Position numbers and translations under genes: made by a program
Origin: JABDKJ01 sp964609215
GTDB lineage: Bacteria > Bacteroidota > Bacteroidia > Flavobacteriales_D > JABDKJ01
Direction: 5' to 3'
Length of the DNA: 64,000 nt
Assembly (NCBI GenBank): GCA_964609215.1
Contig: CAZSQZ010000012.1
Span: 46,802 to 110,801 of the forward strand
Part shown: piece by piece, positions 44,032 through 53,652 of the stretch
Layout of the letters: each line of letters begins with the position of its first letter
Position numbering within the stretch: position 1 is the stretch's first letter
The notes under the pieces: model-generated
Database searches by the model: none
What the model saw: only the letters and a program-made list of their open reading frames with translations
Told to the model about the DNA's origin: nothing

Positions 44032-45693
44032 ATGTGCGGTATAGTAAGTGTTTTCGATATCAAAAGCCAGTCTGATGCTTTAAGAAATCAGATTCTTGAA
44101 ATGTCTAAAAGAATTAGGCACAGAGGGCCAGATTGGTCAGGTATTTTTGCAGATGAAAATTGTATTATGGCCCATGAAAGGTTGGCAATAGTTGACCCAG
44201 TCTCAGGTAGGCAGCCATTATTTTCCGAAGATAAATCCATTGTATTAGCTGTTAATGGGGAAATTTATAATCACAAAGCTATTCGTGCAAAATATCCAGA
44301 CTATCCTTTTCAAACCGAATCGGATTGTGAAGTTATCCTAGCTCTCTATCAAGATAAAGGAGAAGATTTTTTGGAAGAGTTAAACGGAATATTTGCTTTT
44401 GCCCTTTACGATAAAAACAAAAATACCTACCTCATTTCCAGAGACCATATGGGTATTGTTCCACTCTATCAGGGCTGGGATGAGTTTGGTCAGCATTATG
44501 TAGCCAGCGAGTTAAAAGCTCTTGAGGGCGTTTGCAAAAAAATTGAAGTATTTCTGCCAGGCCACCAATACTCCAGTGTTTCTGGAGAAATAAAAAAATG
44601 GTATACACGAGATTGGGAATCTTTTGAAAACGTAGAGAATAATGAAGCAGATATTAGTAAATTAAGAGATGCCTTAATGCAATCCGTTAAGCGTCAATTA
44701 ATGACAGATGTGCCTTACGGAGTTTTGCTTTCTGGTGGACTGGATTCCTCCGTTGTGTCTGCCATTGCCAAAATGTATTCTGAAAAGAGAATTGAATCCG
44801 GTGATGAAAAACAGGCTTGGTGGCCGGCTTTGCATTCATTTGCAATTGGCTTAGAAGGAAGCCCTGATTTAACCGCCTCCAAAAAAGTAGCCGACTTTAT
44901 AGGAACAGTGCACCATGAAGTAAATTTCACTATTCAAGAAGGTTTAGATGCAATTAGAGATGTAGTGTATCATTTAGAAACCTATGATGTAACTACTATC
45001 AGAGCAAGTACACCTATGTATTTATTAGCAAGAGTTATTAAATCCATGGGTGTTAAAATGGTGCTATCCGGAGAAGGAGCTGATGAAATTTTTGGAGGCT
45101 ACCTATACTTTCATAAAGCCCCAAATGCACAGGCCTTTCATGAAGAAACAGTAAGAAAACTATCAAAGCTTCATTTATATGATTGTTTAAGAGCAAATAA
45201 ATCTTTGGCAGCTTGGGGAATAGAAGGTCGTGTTCCATTTCTCGATAAAGAATTTATGGATGTTTCTATGCGTTTAAACCCAGAAGCAAAAATGTGTTCG
45301 GGAGATAAAATTGAAAAATACATTTTAAGAAAAGCATTCGAAGATATGCTACCAGAAGAAGTGGCATGGCGTCAAAAAGAACAATTCTCGGATGGTGTTG
45401 GATACAGTTGGATAGACACCCTTAAAGAAGTTGTAGAGCAGAATGTAAGCGATGATCAATTGGCAAATGCCTCGTTTAAGTTCTCGGTCAACCCTCCAAT
45501 GAACAAAGAAGAATATTACTACAGAAGTATTTTCGAAGAGCACTTCCCATCTGAGACGGCAGCAGCATGTGTACCATCTGTTCCTTCTGTAGCTTGCAGC
45601 TCTCCGGTTGCTCTGGAGTGGGATGAGTCATTCAAAAATGCAAATGAGCCTTCTGGAAGAGCTATTAAAACAGTGCACAAGGATAGTTATTGA
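44032..45693 (+). CDS. asnB: Asparagine synthase B (glutamine-hydrolysing)
   Basis: A 553-residue enzyme, length as in E. coli AsnB. The N-terminal glutaminase has the catalytic Cys2 (MCGIVSVFD), the RHRGPDWSG loop and NGEIYNH; the synthetase domain has the PP-loop LLSGGLDSSVVSAI and VLSGEGADEIFGGY. It makes asparagine from aspartate, ATP and glutamine. The C-terminal tail SVACSSPVALEWDESF resembles other AsnB proteins. It is monocistronic or leads into the kelch gene 21 bp downstream. Confidence 0.97.
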   Translation: MCGIVSVFDIKSQSDALRNQILEMSKRIRHRGPDWSGIFADENCIMAHERLAIVDPVSGRQPLFSEDKSIVLAVNGEIYNHKAIRAKYPDYPFQTESDCEVILALYQDKGEDFLEELNGIFAFALYDKNKNTYLISRDHMGIVPLYQGWDEFGQHYVASELKALEGVCKKIEVFLPGHQYSSVSGEIKKWYTRDWESFENVENNEADISKLRDALMQSVKRQLMTDVPYGVLLSGGLDSSVVSAIAKMYSEKRIESGDEKQAWWPALHSFAIGLEGSPDLTASKKVADFIGTVHHEVNFTIQEGLDAIRDVVYHLETYDVTTIRASTPMYLLARVIKSMGVKMVLSGEGADEIFGGYLYFHKAPNAQAFHEETVRKLSKLHLYDCLRANKSLAAWGIEGRVPFLDKEFMDVSMRLNPEAKMCSGDKIEKYILRKAFEDMLPEEVAWRQKEQFSDGVGYSWIDTLKEVVEQNVSDDQLANASFKFSVNPPMNKEEYYYRSIFEEHFPSETAAACVPSVPSVACSSPVALEWDESFKNANEPSGRAIKTVHKDSY

Positions 45694-45714
45694 AGCAATT
45701 GTTATCTTAGTTGA

Positions 45715-47019
45715 ATGAAGAAATATCTAGTTGTTTTTATCATTCTTTTTGCCTCTTTTCAACTTAAGGCTCAGACCGGTTGGACTTGGCAAGAGTTACC
45801 ATCCATGCCAGAACGTATAGCTAATAATGCGGTATGTGAAGGTTTTGTTGGCGATACAGCTTTTGTTTATAGCTTTTCGGGAATAGATACAACTAAGCTA
45901 TACTCTGGAATCAATTTGCGCTCCATGAGATATAATACTATAACTCAGGAATGGTCAAACCTTCCTGACTTACCAGACACTCTTGGTAAAATTGCAGCGG
46001 GAGCAAATTACGTAAATGGTAAAATCTACATTATTGGAGGCTATCATGTTTTCTCAAACAATAATGAGCTCTCCTCTAACAAGGTTCACATATTTGACCC
46101 AGAAACCAATGAATTTTTAGATGATGGTGAAGACATTCCTGTTCCTATAGACGATCAAGTTCAGGCGGTTTGGAGGGACAGTTTAATTTATGTTGTCACT
46201 GGTTGGAGTAATAATGGAAATGTCAATAATGTTCAAATCTATAATCCAGCATTAAATGAATGGTCAGTGGGAACTTCTACCCCTAACAATAACATTTATA
46301 GAGCCTTCGGAGCTTCAGGAGTTATTATTGGAGATACCATATTCTATAATGGTGGCGCAACTGGTGGGCAATTTGGTTCCACTGCAAGACTGAGAAAAGG
46401 AGTTATCAATCCAGATAACCCGACTGAAATAGAATGGTCGGAATTGGGATTAAACCCAGGAAATGCAGGTTATAGAATGGCTGCTGTTTCTGTGGAAGAT
46501 AAAGCCTTTTGGATAGGTGGCTCTGGTGTTACGTATAATTATAACGGCATAGCATACAATGGCTCCGGTGGTGTTTCTCCGTTGAATAGAATATTAAGGT
46601 ACAATTCAGAAGAAGGCTCTTGGTTTGAGGGATTGGGCGCTCCATTTAGCATCATGGATTTAAGAGGAGCTGCGCAAATTTCCGATACCGAGTTTATTAT
46701 TTGCGGTGGAATGGAGGAAGATCAAAAGGTTACCAATAGAGCTTTTCTTTTAACTTTTGACCTATTGAATTCTATACATGAAACGGAGGAATTCCAGATT
46801 TCGATTTATCCTAATCCAACGCATGATGAATTGAATTTCGAATTAGAATCATATAACAACAACCTTAAGATTATTGATTCCAAAGGGAGCATTATCTATT
46901 CCAATACTCACTCCTCTCAAAAAATCTCACTGAATACTTCTAAGTGGGCTAAAGGCTCTTATATTGCAGAAATAGAAAATGAATTTGGAATTTTTAGGAA
47001 GAAAATTCTGGTTGATTAA
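45715..47019 (+). CDS. Secreted kelch-repeat protein with T9SS sorting domain
   Basis: A 434-residue exported protein: signal peptide ending LKAQ, a kelch-type propeller (blades such as GKIYIIGGYHVF, DSLIYVVTGWSNNG, DTIFYNGGATGG, DKAFWIGGSG and EFIICGGMEED) and a C-terminal type A sorting domain (ISIYPNPTHDELNFELES, LKIIDSKGSIIYS, KGSYIAEIENEFG, ending RKKILVD). It is a probable T9SS cargo displayed on or released from the cell surface. The propeller gives no enzyme motif, so a binding role is the simplest guess. Its stop overlaps that of the MerR-like gene by 4 bp. Confidence 0.85.
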   Translation: MKKYLVVFIILFASFQLKAQTGWTWQELPSMPERIANNAVCEGFVGDTAFVYSFSGIDTTKLYSGINLRSMRYNTITQEWSNLPDLPDTLGKIAAGANYVNGKIYIIGGYHVFSNNNELSSNKVHIFDPETNEFLDDGEDIPVPIDDQVQAVWRDSLIYVVTGWSNNGNVNNVQIYNPALNEWSVGTSTPNNNIYRAFGASGVIIGDTIFYNGGATGGQFGSTARLRKGVINPDNPTEIEWSELGLNPGNAGYRMAAVSVEDKAFWIGGSGVTYNYNGIAYNGSGGVSPLNRILRYNSEEGSWFEGLGAPFSIMDLRGAAQISDTEFIICGGMEEDQKVTNRAFLLTFDLLNSIHETEEFQISIYPNPTHDELNFELESYNNNLKIIDSKGSIIYSNTHSSQKISLNTSKWAKGSYIAEIENEFGIFRKKILVD

Positions 47020-47351
47020 AGCAGTTCTTTCATCTCCATTAGAAAGCCTCTAACACGCTGTAAACGTTCAATAGCCTCCATATCTTCTAGTGCAGCTTTT
47101 TTACCGTTAAGAATACTTGCTTGTGCTCCTTGAAGAGTATATCCTTTCTGTTTAACCAAATGAAAAATGAGCTTTAGATTTTTCACATCATCACGAGAAA
47201 ACATGCGATTACCCTTTTTATTTTTCTTGGGATTGATAATCTCGAATTCCTTTTCCCAGAAACGAATAAGAGAAGCATTGACATTTAGCATAGTCGCTAT
47301 CTCGCCAATGGAGTAATATAGTTTCTCTATTTCTTTTTCTTTATAGGGCAT
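47016..47351 (-). CDS. MerR-family transcriptional regulator
   Basis: A 111-residue protein with a MerR winged helix: LYYSIGEIATMLNVNASLIRFWEKEFEIINPKKNKKGNRMFSRDDV, then a helix with the dimerising region KLIFHLVKQKGYTLQGAQ. There is no ligand-binding cysteine cluster or effector domain, so what it senses is unknown. It follows the M23 peptidase gene with a 5-bp gap and probably shares its transcript, a pairing seen commonly in Bacteroidota as far as I can recall. Confidence 0.88.
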   Translation of the reverse strand: MPYKEKEIEKLYYSIGEIATMLNVNASLIRFWEKEFEIINPKKNKKGNRMFSRDDVKNLKLIFHLVKQKGYTLQGAQASILNGKKAALEDMEAIERLQRVRGFLMEMKELL

Positions 47352-47356
47352 TAGGT

Positions 47357-48328
47357 CTAGTCCAAGGATTGACTTGAATTATTTGATAAATCTATCATTA
47401 TATCGTATTCCTCGGGCGTTAAATCGTTGAAATAAAAATTTACGGGATTTACCGCATCTCCATTTTTACGTACTTCATAATGTAAATGAGGCCCTTTACT
47501 TTTTCCTGTATTCCCTACCAAGCCTATTATATCTCCCCTTTTCACTCTTTGTCCAGGCTTTACTTTTATCTCACTCATGTGCGCATATAGAGTTACATAT
47601 CCATAACCATGATCTATCCTCACATGATTTCCATATCCTCTTGACTTTCTATCCGCTCGTATTACCTTTCCATCTCCCGTAGCATAAATTGCAGTTCCTG
47701 TTGGAGCAGTAAAATCCATTCCCTTATGAAAGGCTGGGGTTTTATAGTGAGGATCTATTCTCATTCCAAAACCGCTTGCCATTCTTTTTAAATTCTTATT
47801 GGCTACTGGCTGAATGGCTGGAATAGATGCAAGCATCTCTTCTTTAGCTAATGCCATATCTTTAACATCGTCTAAACTCTTAGACTGGACAACCATTCTT
47901 TTAGAAAGATTATCAATTCTTTTCTCCGTTTCTACAACCAAATCAGAATACTCATGTCCGTCCAAATGCCTATATCTATTCACACCACCCACACCAGACA
48001 ATCTTTCATTTTTGTCAATAGGTTCAGCTTCAAAAATTACACGGTAAATATTATCATCGCGATATTCCATGTCCTTTAAAACTCCTTCTAATTGATCGAT
48101 TTTTCTTTGTTGAGCATTAAACATTTGCGCATAGAAATCGTTTTCCTGCATTAATGCTTTCTCCTTTGCAGAATCAAATAACTTTGAGTAAGCCCAAATA
48201 GAGAATACAGCAAACAAAAATGCCACAGCTAAATACGCCAATACACGATATAAAATTTGAGCCTTTGATAAAGTAACTTTCTCAAAATTTAAGGTATTGG
48301 GATTGTATTTATATTGGGTTTTACTCAT
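47357..48328 (-). CDS. M23-family metallopeptidase (LytM, peptidoglycan-related)
   Basis: A 323-residue protein anchored by one N-terminal helix (about residues 30-45), followed by a coiled coil (about residues 50-90) and a C-terminal LytM/M23 domain. The zinc ligands are in HKGMDFTAPTG and GPHLHYEVRKNG, and both appear complete, so it is probably an active endopeptidase rather than a degenerate regulator. The start at 48328 (MSKTQYKYNP) is preferred over the TTG 18 bases upstream. Cell-wall remodelling is likely. Confidence 0.88.
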   Translation of the reverse strand: MSKTQYKYNPNTLNFEKVTLSKAQILYRVLAYLAVAFLFAVFSIWAYSKLFDSAKEKALMQENDFYAQMFNAQQRKIDQLEGVLKDMEYRDDNIYRVIFEAEPIDKNERLSGVGGVNRYRHLDGHEYSDLVVETEKRIDNLSKRMVVQSKSLDDVKDMALAKEEMLASIPAIQPVANKNLKRMASGFGMRIDPHYKTPAFHKGMDFTAPTGTAIYATGDGKVIRADRKSRGYGNHVRIDHGYGYVTLYAHMSEIKVKPGQRVKRGDIIGLVGNTGKSKGPHLHYEVRKNGDAVNPVNFYFNDLTPEEYDIMIDLSNNSSQSLD

Positions 48329-48457
48329 ATTAAGAAAAGAAAGCAATAATATTCAAAATAATCTATTTTTGCAACGCTAAATTGACTTGAGGTAAATAAT
48401 TGTTTTTTCTTCTTAGAAGATGGAATTAACAGGGGAATATTTGAAATATAAATAAGC

Positions 48458-51055
48458 ATGAACAGTATTGAAATAAGAAGAAAATTTCTAGATTTTTTTA
48501 ACGCTAAAAAACATGAAATCGTTTCATCTGCGCCAATGGTATTGAAGGATGATCCAACACTAATGTTTACCAATGCTGGAATGAATCAATTTAAAGATAT
48601 TTTCTTGGGGGATGCTCCTGCTAAATATCCAAGAGTAGCAGACACGCAAAAATGCTTAAGAGTTTCTGGAAAACATAATGATTTGGAGGAGGTTGGAGTA
48701 GACACCTATCATCATACTATGTTTGAAATGTTGGGCAATTGGTCTTTTGGAGATTATTTCAAAAAAGAGGCAATTGAATGGGCTTGGGAATTGCTTACCA
48801 AGGTATATGGAATAGATAAAGAAAAATTATACATCACCATTTTTGAGGGTGACAAAGGAGATGGTTTGCCTGAAGATACGGAGGCTAAAAATTTCTGGAA
48901 GGAGATTGTTCCAGAAGAAAGAATCTTAGCTTGCGATAAAAAAGACAATTTCTGGGAAATGGGAGTTACGGGGCCTTGTGGGCCTTGTTCTGAAATTCAT
49001 ATTGACTTGCGATCTGAGGAAGAAATTGCAAAAGTTCCAGGAAAAGACTTGGTCAATAAAGATCATCCTGAAGTAATAGAAATCTGGAATTTAGTTTTTA
49101 TGGAGTTCAATAGAATGGAAGATCAATCCTTGGTGCCCTTGCCTGCAAAACATATTGATACAGGAATGGGCTTTGAGCGTCTTGCAACTGTTCTCCAAGG
49201 AAAAAAATCAAATTATGACACGGATATCTTCACTCCACTTATTTCCAAAATAGAATCCATTACTCAAAAAAAATATGGTCAGGATGAAAAGTTGGACATT
49301 GCATTTAGAGTAATCTCTGATCATGTGAGAGCTGTTGCCTTTTCCATTGCTGACGGTCAACTGCCTTCAAATACAGGGGCTGGTTATGTTATCAGAAGAA
49401 TATTGAGAAGAGCTATTAGATATGCATACAGTTTCTTAGATTCCAGAGATGCTTTCATTTTTGAATTGGTAGATATTCTAAATGCACAAATGGGTGAATT
49501 CTTTCCTGAAATTAAAGCTCAAATCAGTCTGATTAAATCTGTAATTGAAGAAGAAGAAAAATCTTTCTTAAGAACATTAGATAAGGGAATTCAAAAATTA
49601 CAAGGTAAAATAGATGCTAAGGAAAAACTAGATGGCTCTGCTATTTTTGAATTGTACGACACCTATGGTTTTCCTTTTGACTTAACTGCTCTAATTGCCA
49701 GAGAAAATGGAATAGAAATAGACGAGAGTGCTTTTAAGGCTGAGCTTGAAAAACAAAAAGATCGTTCACGCCAAGCCACAAAAGTAAGCGCTGGAGACTG
49801 GACAGTTTTAATAGAGGACGAGATGCAAGAATTTGTTGGTTATGATAAACTCGCAGTTCCAGTTAAAATTACTCGTTATAGAAAAGTATCTCAAAAAGGT
49901 AAAGACCTCTTTCAGCTCATTTTCAATATAACTCCTTTCTATGCTGAAAGCGGAGGACAGGTTGGTGATAAAGGAATGATTAGCAATGACGATGAAAGAA
50001 TAAAAATTCTGGATACCAAAAAAGAGAACAATGTGAGTATGCACATTGTAGAAAAATTACCTCAAAATGTTGAATCACTTTTTCAAGCAGAGGTTTATTC
50101 AGAGTTACGCTCAGACACCATGAAAAATCACACTGCAACACACTTGATGCATCATGCGCTGAGAAAAATTTTAGGAGATCATGTACAGCAAAAAGGCTCG
50201 CTGGTTCATCCAAATCATCTGCGATTTGATTTTAGTCATTTTTCAAAAATGACGGAAGATGAAATCATAGCGATTGAAGACATGGTAAACATGATGATTA
50301 GAAATAACTTTTCATTTGAGGAACATAGAGCAATTCCTAAAGAAGAAGCATTAGAAATGGGTGCTATGGCGCTCTTTGGAGAAAAGTATGGAGACTTGGT
50401 AAGAGTTGTGAAGTTTGGTGAATCTGTTGAGCTTTGTGGTGGAACACATGTTCCTGCAACTGGAAATATTGGATGGTTCAAGATTGTTTCCGAATCTGCA
50501 GTTGCTGCAGGAATAAGAAGAATAGAAGCGTATACTGGATATAAAGCTCAGGAATATGTAAACAATTACCTAAATCAAGCAAAACAGCTTAGCTCAATTC
50601 TTAAAAGTAATGATGTTGTAAAATCAGTGAATGATTTGATTGCATCCAAGAACAAATTGCAAAAGGAAATAGAACAAGCAAATAGAACAAAAGCTGGTAA
50701 TTTGAAAGGAGAACTTATTGATAAAATTGAAAACATCGATGGAGTAAACTTCTTGGCTCAGTCTGTTGAGCTTGATCCAAAATCGGTAAAAGATTTGGCC
50801 TTTCAGATAAAAGGTCAAGTGGAAGACTTATTTATGGTTTTGGGGAATGCAAGTGAAGGCAAAGTAGGAATTACTGTTGTAGTGAGCGAAAACCTAGTGG
50901 AGTCAAAAAATCTGAATGCAGGCAAAATAGTGGGAGAACTGGCTAAAGAGATTGGTGGTGGTGGTGGTGGTCAAGCACATTTTGCAACAGCCGGAGGAAA
51001 AAATTCCTCCGGGTTGCCAAATGTTTTAGTTAAAGCAAGATCGTTTCTAAATTAA
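48458..51055 (+). CDS. alaS: Alanyl-tRNA synthetase
   Basis: An 865-residue class II enzyme. The catalytic core begins NSIEIRRKFLDFF and contains NAGMNQFKDIFLG and VGVDTYHHTMFEMLGNWSFGDYFKKEA. The editing domain has the zinc motif HTATHLMHHAL and CGGTHV, and the C-terminal C-Ala domain ends with GGGGGGQAHFATAGG. Full length, all motifs intact. The stop overlaps that of the DUF5684 gene by 4 bp. Confidence 0.97.
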   Translation: MNSIEIRRKFLDFFNAKKHEIVSSAPMVLKDDPTLMFTNAGMNQFKDIFLGDAPAKYPRVADTQKCLRVSGKHNDLEEVGVDTYHHTMFEMLGNWSFGDYFKKEAIEWAWELLTKVYGIDKEKLYITIFEGDKGDGLPEDTEAKNFWKEIVPEERILACDKKDNFWEMGVTGPCGPCSEIHIDLRSEEEIAKVPGKDLVNKDHPEVIEIWNLVFMEFNRMEDQSLVPLPAKHIDTGMGFERLATVLQGKKSNYDTDIFTPLISKIESITQKKYGQDEKLDIAFRVISDHVRAVAFSIADGQLPSNTGAGYVIRRILRRAIRYAYSFLDSRDAFIFELVDILNAQMGEFFPEIKAQISLIKSVIEEEEKSFLRTLDKGIQKLQGKIDAKEKLDGSAIFELYDTYGFPFDLTALIARENGIEIDESAFKAELEKQKDRSRQATKVSAGDWTVLIEDEMQEFVGYDKLAVPVKITRYRKVSQKGKDLFQLIFNITPFYAESGGQVGDKGMISNDDERIKILDTKKENNVSMHIVEKLPQNVESLFQAEVYSELRSDTMKNHTATHLMHHALRKILGDHVQQKGSLVHPNHLRFDFSHFSKMTEDEIIAIEDMVNMMIRNNFSFEEHRAIPKEEALEMGAMALFGEKYGDLVRVVKFGESVELCGGTHVPATGNIGWFKIVSESAVAAGIRRIEAYTGYKAQEYVNNYLNQAKQLSSILKSNDVVKSVNDLIASKNKLQKEIEQANRTKAGNLKGELIDKIENIDGVNFLAQSVELDPKSVKDLAFQIKGQVEDLFMVLGNASEGKVGITVVVSENLVESKNLNAGKIVGELAKEIGGGGGGQAHFATAGGKNSSGLPNVLVKARSFLN

Positions 51056-51603
51056 GCAAATTGACGAGCAGTTGACGATGCTTCATCGCTTTTCTTACCA
51101 TATACAGGTCCGTGATAAACGGTATCGTATGAAAGACTGAGATTTAAGATGTAAAGGAAATTAAGCGCAATTACTAATACATAGTCAATTACTGTGCTTT
51201 TTCCGAAGCTGTCACACAACTCAATATACACCTTAATCATAAATCCAATTACAAAAATACTGGACAAAGCAAATATTGGGAAAGAAACAGCTACTGTTTC
51301 ATAACCCGAAAATCCATTACCCATAAAGGCAAAAATATCTCTGAAATCGGCCATTAAAGTTCCTAAAATAATTAGAGAAGGAACAATAATAAAAGCGGCC
51401 TGCCATGAAGGACGACCAACAATTTTCAAAAAAGCAGTAACATTCCATACAGGAATAATACTTGCAATACCTGGTTGATTAGCTTTTTCATACAATCTCC
51501 ATTGCGCCACAACACCGATGAAACCAACTACTATCCCTACTAACCAAATTTGGTTACCAAGTTTATCGTAGAGCGCTTCAAACACATAACTAAAAAAATC
51601 CAT
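51052..51603 (-). CDS. DUF5684 family membrane protein
   Basis: A 183-residue membrane protein with about five hydrophobic segments and the DUF5684 feature WRLYEKANQPGIASIIPVWNVTAFLKIVGRPSW, in which a proline-rich turn follows the first helix pair. The function is unknown; the fold resembles regions found next to some signal peptidases. It stands alone, with a 275-bp upstream gap that could hold its promoter. Confidence 0.75.
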   Translation of the reverse strand: MDFFSYVFEALYDKLGNQIWLVGIVVGFIGVVAQWRLYEKANQPGIASIIPVWNVTAFLKIVGRPSWQAAFIIVPSLIILGTLMADFRDIFAFMGNGFSGYETVAVSFPIFALSSIFVIGFMIKVYIELCDSFGKSTVIDYVLVIALNFLYILNLSLSYDTVYHGPVYGKKSDEASSTARQFA

Positions 51604-51704
51604 GGTTGATAAATTAAATTGTTTATACCTAATAGACGATCGTTTTATCCTTGGGTTGCCTATTATGAAGAAAAAAATAGATAATAAGTTGAAACAATTT
51701 AAAT

Positions 51705-51727
51705 TTTGTAATTCGTTGTATTACAAA
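51705..51727. other. 8-bp inverted repeat in an intergenic region
   Basis: TTTGTAAT (51705-51712) and ATTACAAA (51720-51727) form a perfect dyad with a 7-base centre, in the 275-bp gap between the DUF5684 and rsgA genes. It could be a regulator binding site or an RNA hairpin. The rest of the gap is AT-rich with no clear element. Confidence 0.35.
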
Positions 51728-51878
51728 TTATTAATCATCTATTATTATTTATTACTGTTTAATTGAAATTAAAATTAGACGAATGGAAATAGTCTTCTGA
51801 ACTCCTAGACTTCTAGTTCATTTGATAAATTTTACCGAAACTTTTTTCAACTCACCGAAAAAACAAGACTTTCCGTAA

Positions 51879-52820
51879 CTATTCGGCATATATATCAACG
51901 CGATACGGACCCTCATCATCATTGATAATTTCTAGATAATTCTTATATCGAGAAAAAGGAATTATTTCAGATTCAAATGCCTCTCTTACAGCACATTGCG
52001 GTTCAGATATATGCATGCAATCATTAAATTTACACTGAGGAATAAGGTCTAACATTTCTGGAAAATAATGAGACACTTCTTGTTTTTCAATTTCATAAAC
52101 ACCAAAACTCCTGATTCCGGGTGTGTCAATAATAAAACCACCAAAATCTAATGGAAACATCTCTGCAAACGTGGTAGTATGTTTTCCCTGCTTATACAAA
52201 TTTGAAATTTCAGCTGTTTTCAAATCCAGATTGGGTTGAATAGCATTCGCAAAAGTACTTTTACCAACTCCGGAATGACCTGCCAACAAAGTGGTTTTAC
52301 CCTTCATCTTTTCTTTTAATGGCTCAAGGTTTAATTTTTTAAGCGCACTCATCTGAATGCACTCATATCCAGCTAAATCATAGATTTCCATGTAATTGGC
52401 CAATATATTGTCAGACTTTTCATCATGCGCATCCAATTTATTAAATAGGATAATCACCGGAATATGATAAGCACCAGCAGTAACTAAAAAACGATCAATA
52501 AATCCAGTAGTTGTTAGAGGCTCTCCAAGAGTTACGATTAAAAAAGCCTGATCTATATTTGCCGCTATTATGTGGGACTGTTTTGATAAATTAGTAGATC
52601 TCCTTATGATATAGTTGTGCCTTTCCTCTATTCTATCAATTAAACCATTTTCCTGATCCTCCATATTGAAGAACACCCTATCTCCTACTGCTATTGGATT
52701 AGTTGACTTAAAACCCTTAAGACGCAACTTTCCTACTGCTCTGCAAGAAATAATTTCTCCTGACTCAGTCATTACCCTATACCAACTGCCCGTACTTTTT
52801 ATAACTACACCTTTATTCAA
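51879..52820 (-). CDS. rsgA: Small ribosomal subunit biogenesis GTPase RsgA
   Basis: A 313-residue circularly permuted GTPase that tests maturing 30S subunits. An N-terminal OB fold (VVIKSTGSWYRV) is followed by the permuted motifs: G4 FNKLD, G1 GHSGVGKST, G3 DTPGIRSFG. The C-terminal zinc motif is CKFNDCMHISEPQC. The start is TTG: the family begins with this pattern, and a stop codon lies three codons upstream in frame. Confidence 0.95.
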   Translation of the reverse strand: MNKGVVIKSTGSWYRVMTESGEIISCRAVGKLRLKGFKSTNPIAVGDRVFFNMEDQENGLIDRIEERHNYIIRRSTNLSKQSHIIAANIDQAFLIVTLGEPLTTTGFIDRFLVTAGAYHIPVIILFNKLDAHDEKSDNILANYMEIYDLAGYECIQMSALKKLNLEPLKEKMKGKTTLLAGHSGVGKSTFANAIQPNLDLKTAEISNLYKQGKHTTTFAEMFPLDFGGFIIDTPGIRSFGVYEIEKQEVSHYFPEMLDLIPQCKFNDCMHISEPQCAVREAFESEIIPFSRYKNYLEIINDDEGPYRVDIYAE

Positions 52821-52882
52821 TTCAATATTTTAGTTCCATAGAAATAGATTTCAAACTTAATGCAAATCATTAGATTTGTCAC

Positions 52883-53590
52883 ATGTCGATTCTTGTAGAT
52901 AAAGTGACGAAATTTTATGGGGAACAAAAAGCACTGGATAATATCTCCTTTGAAATCGGTTCTGGTGAAATTGTAGGATTTCTTGGACCCAATGGTGCAG
53001 GAAAATCCACAATGATGAAAATTCTCACAACCTACATAACACCAAGTTATGGAAGTGCAAAAGTTTGCGATTTTGATGTGGTTGAAAAAGCCTTAGATGT
53101 TAGAAAGCAGATTGGCTATTTACCCGAACATAATCCACTCTATTTAGATATGTATGTCAAGGAGTATTTGCAATTTGTTGCTGGTATTTACAAGCTCAAG
53201 AATAAAAAGGAAAAGGTTTTGAGCATTATTAAGAAAGTTGGTTTGGAGCCTGAGATGAGAAAAAAAATAGGTGAACTTTCAAAAGGGTATCGCCAACGTG
53301 TTGGACTTGCACAAGCTATGATTCACGATCCAAAGGTTTTAATTCTAGACGAACCTACAAGTGGACTGGACCCCAACCAACTGGTTGAAATTCGTTCCCT
53401 AATAAAGGAAATTGGAAAAGAAAAAACGGTGATGCTTTCCACCCATATCATGCAAGAAGTACAAGCCATTTGTGATAGGATAATCATTATCAATAAAGGT
53501 GAAATTGTGGCTGATGACAAAGCAGAAGATCTTCTAAGCAAACACAATACAGATGACCTTGAACTGGTTTTTAAAACTTTGACTAAATAA
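52883..53590 (+). CDS. gldA: ABC transporter ATPase, GldA-type
   Basis: A 235-residue ATPase with Walker A GPNGAGKST, signature LSKGYRQRVGLAQA, Walker B VLILDEP and the H-loop STHIMQEV. The stretches IGYLPEHNPLYLDMYV and TSGLDPNQLVEIR are close to GldA, the ATPase of the GldA-GldF-GldG transporter first linked to gliding motility in Flavobacterium. No gldF/gldG pair is adjacent, so the partner permeases must be elsewhere if the name is right. A general ABC-2 exporter ATPase is the alternative. Confidence 0.8.
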   Translation: MSILVDKVTKFYGEQKALDNISFEIGSGEIVGFLGPNGAGKSTMMKILTTYITPSYGSAKVCDFDVVEKALDVRKQIGYLPEHNPLYLDMYVKEYLQFVAGIYKLKNKKEKVLSIIKKVGLEPEMRKKIGELSKGYRQRVGLAQAMIHDPKVLILDEPTSGLDPNQLVEIRSLIKEIGKEKTVMLSTHIMQEVQAICDRIIIINKGEIVADDKAEDLLSKHNTDDLELVFKTLTK

Positions 53591-53604
53591 AAGCGTAAAA
53601 GTTT

Positions 53605-53634
53605 TTTGGTGCTATTTAGCAATTCCTACATTTA
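53605..53634 (+). promoter_or_regulatory. Possible promoter of metK
   Basis: TTTG (53605-53608), an 18-base spacer and TACATTTA (53627-53634), one mismatch from TAnnTTTG. It lies 18 bp before the metK ATG. No S-adenosylmethionine riboswitch fits in the short space between it and the start codon. Confidence 0.35.
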
Positions 53635-53652
53635 CAAAATTAAATACTAAGA

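Noticed and set aside
53591..53652. SAM riboswitch before metK
   Set aside because: Only about 60 bases separate gldA and metK, with no terminator or riboswitch-like helices.
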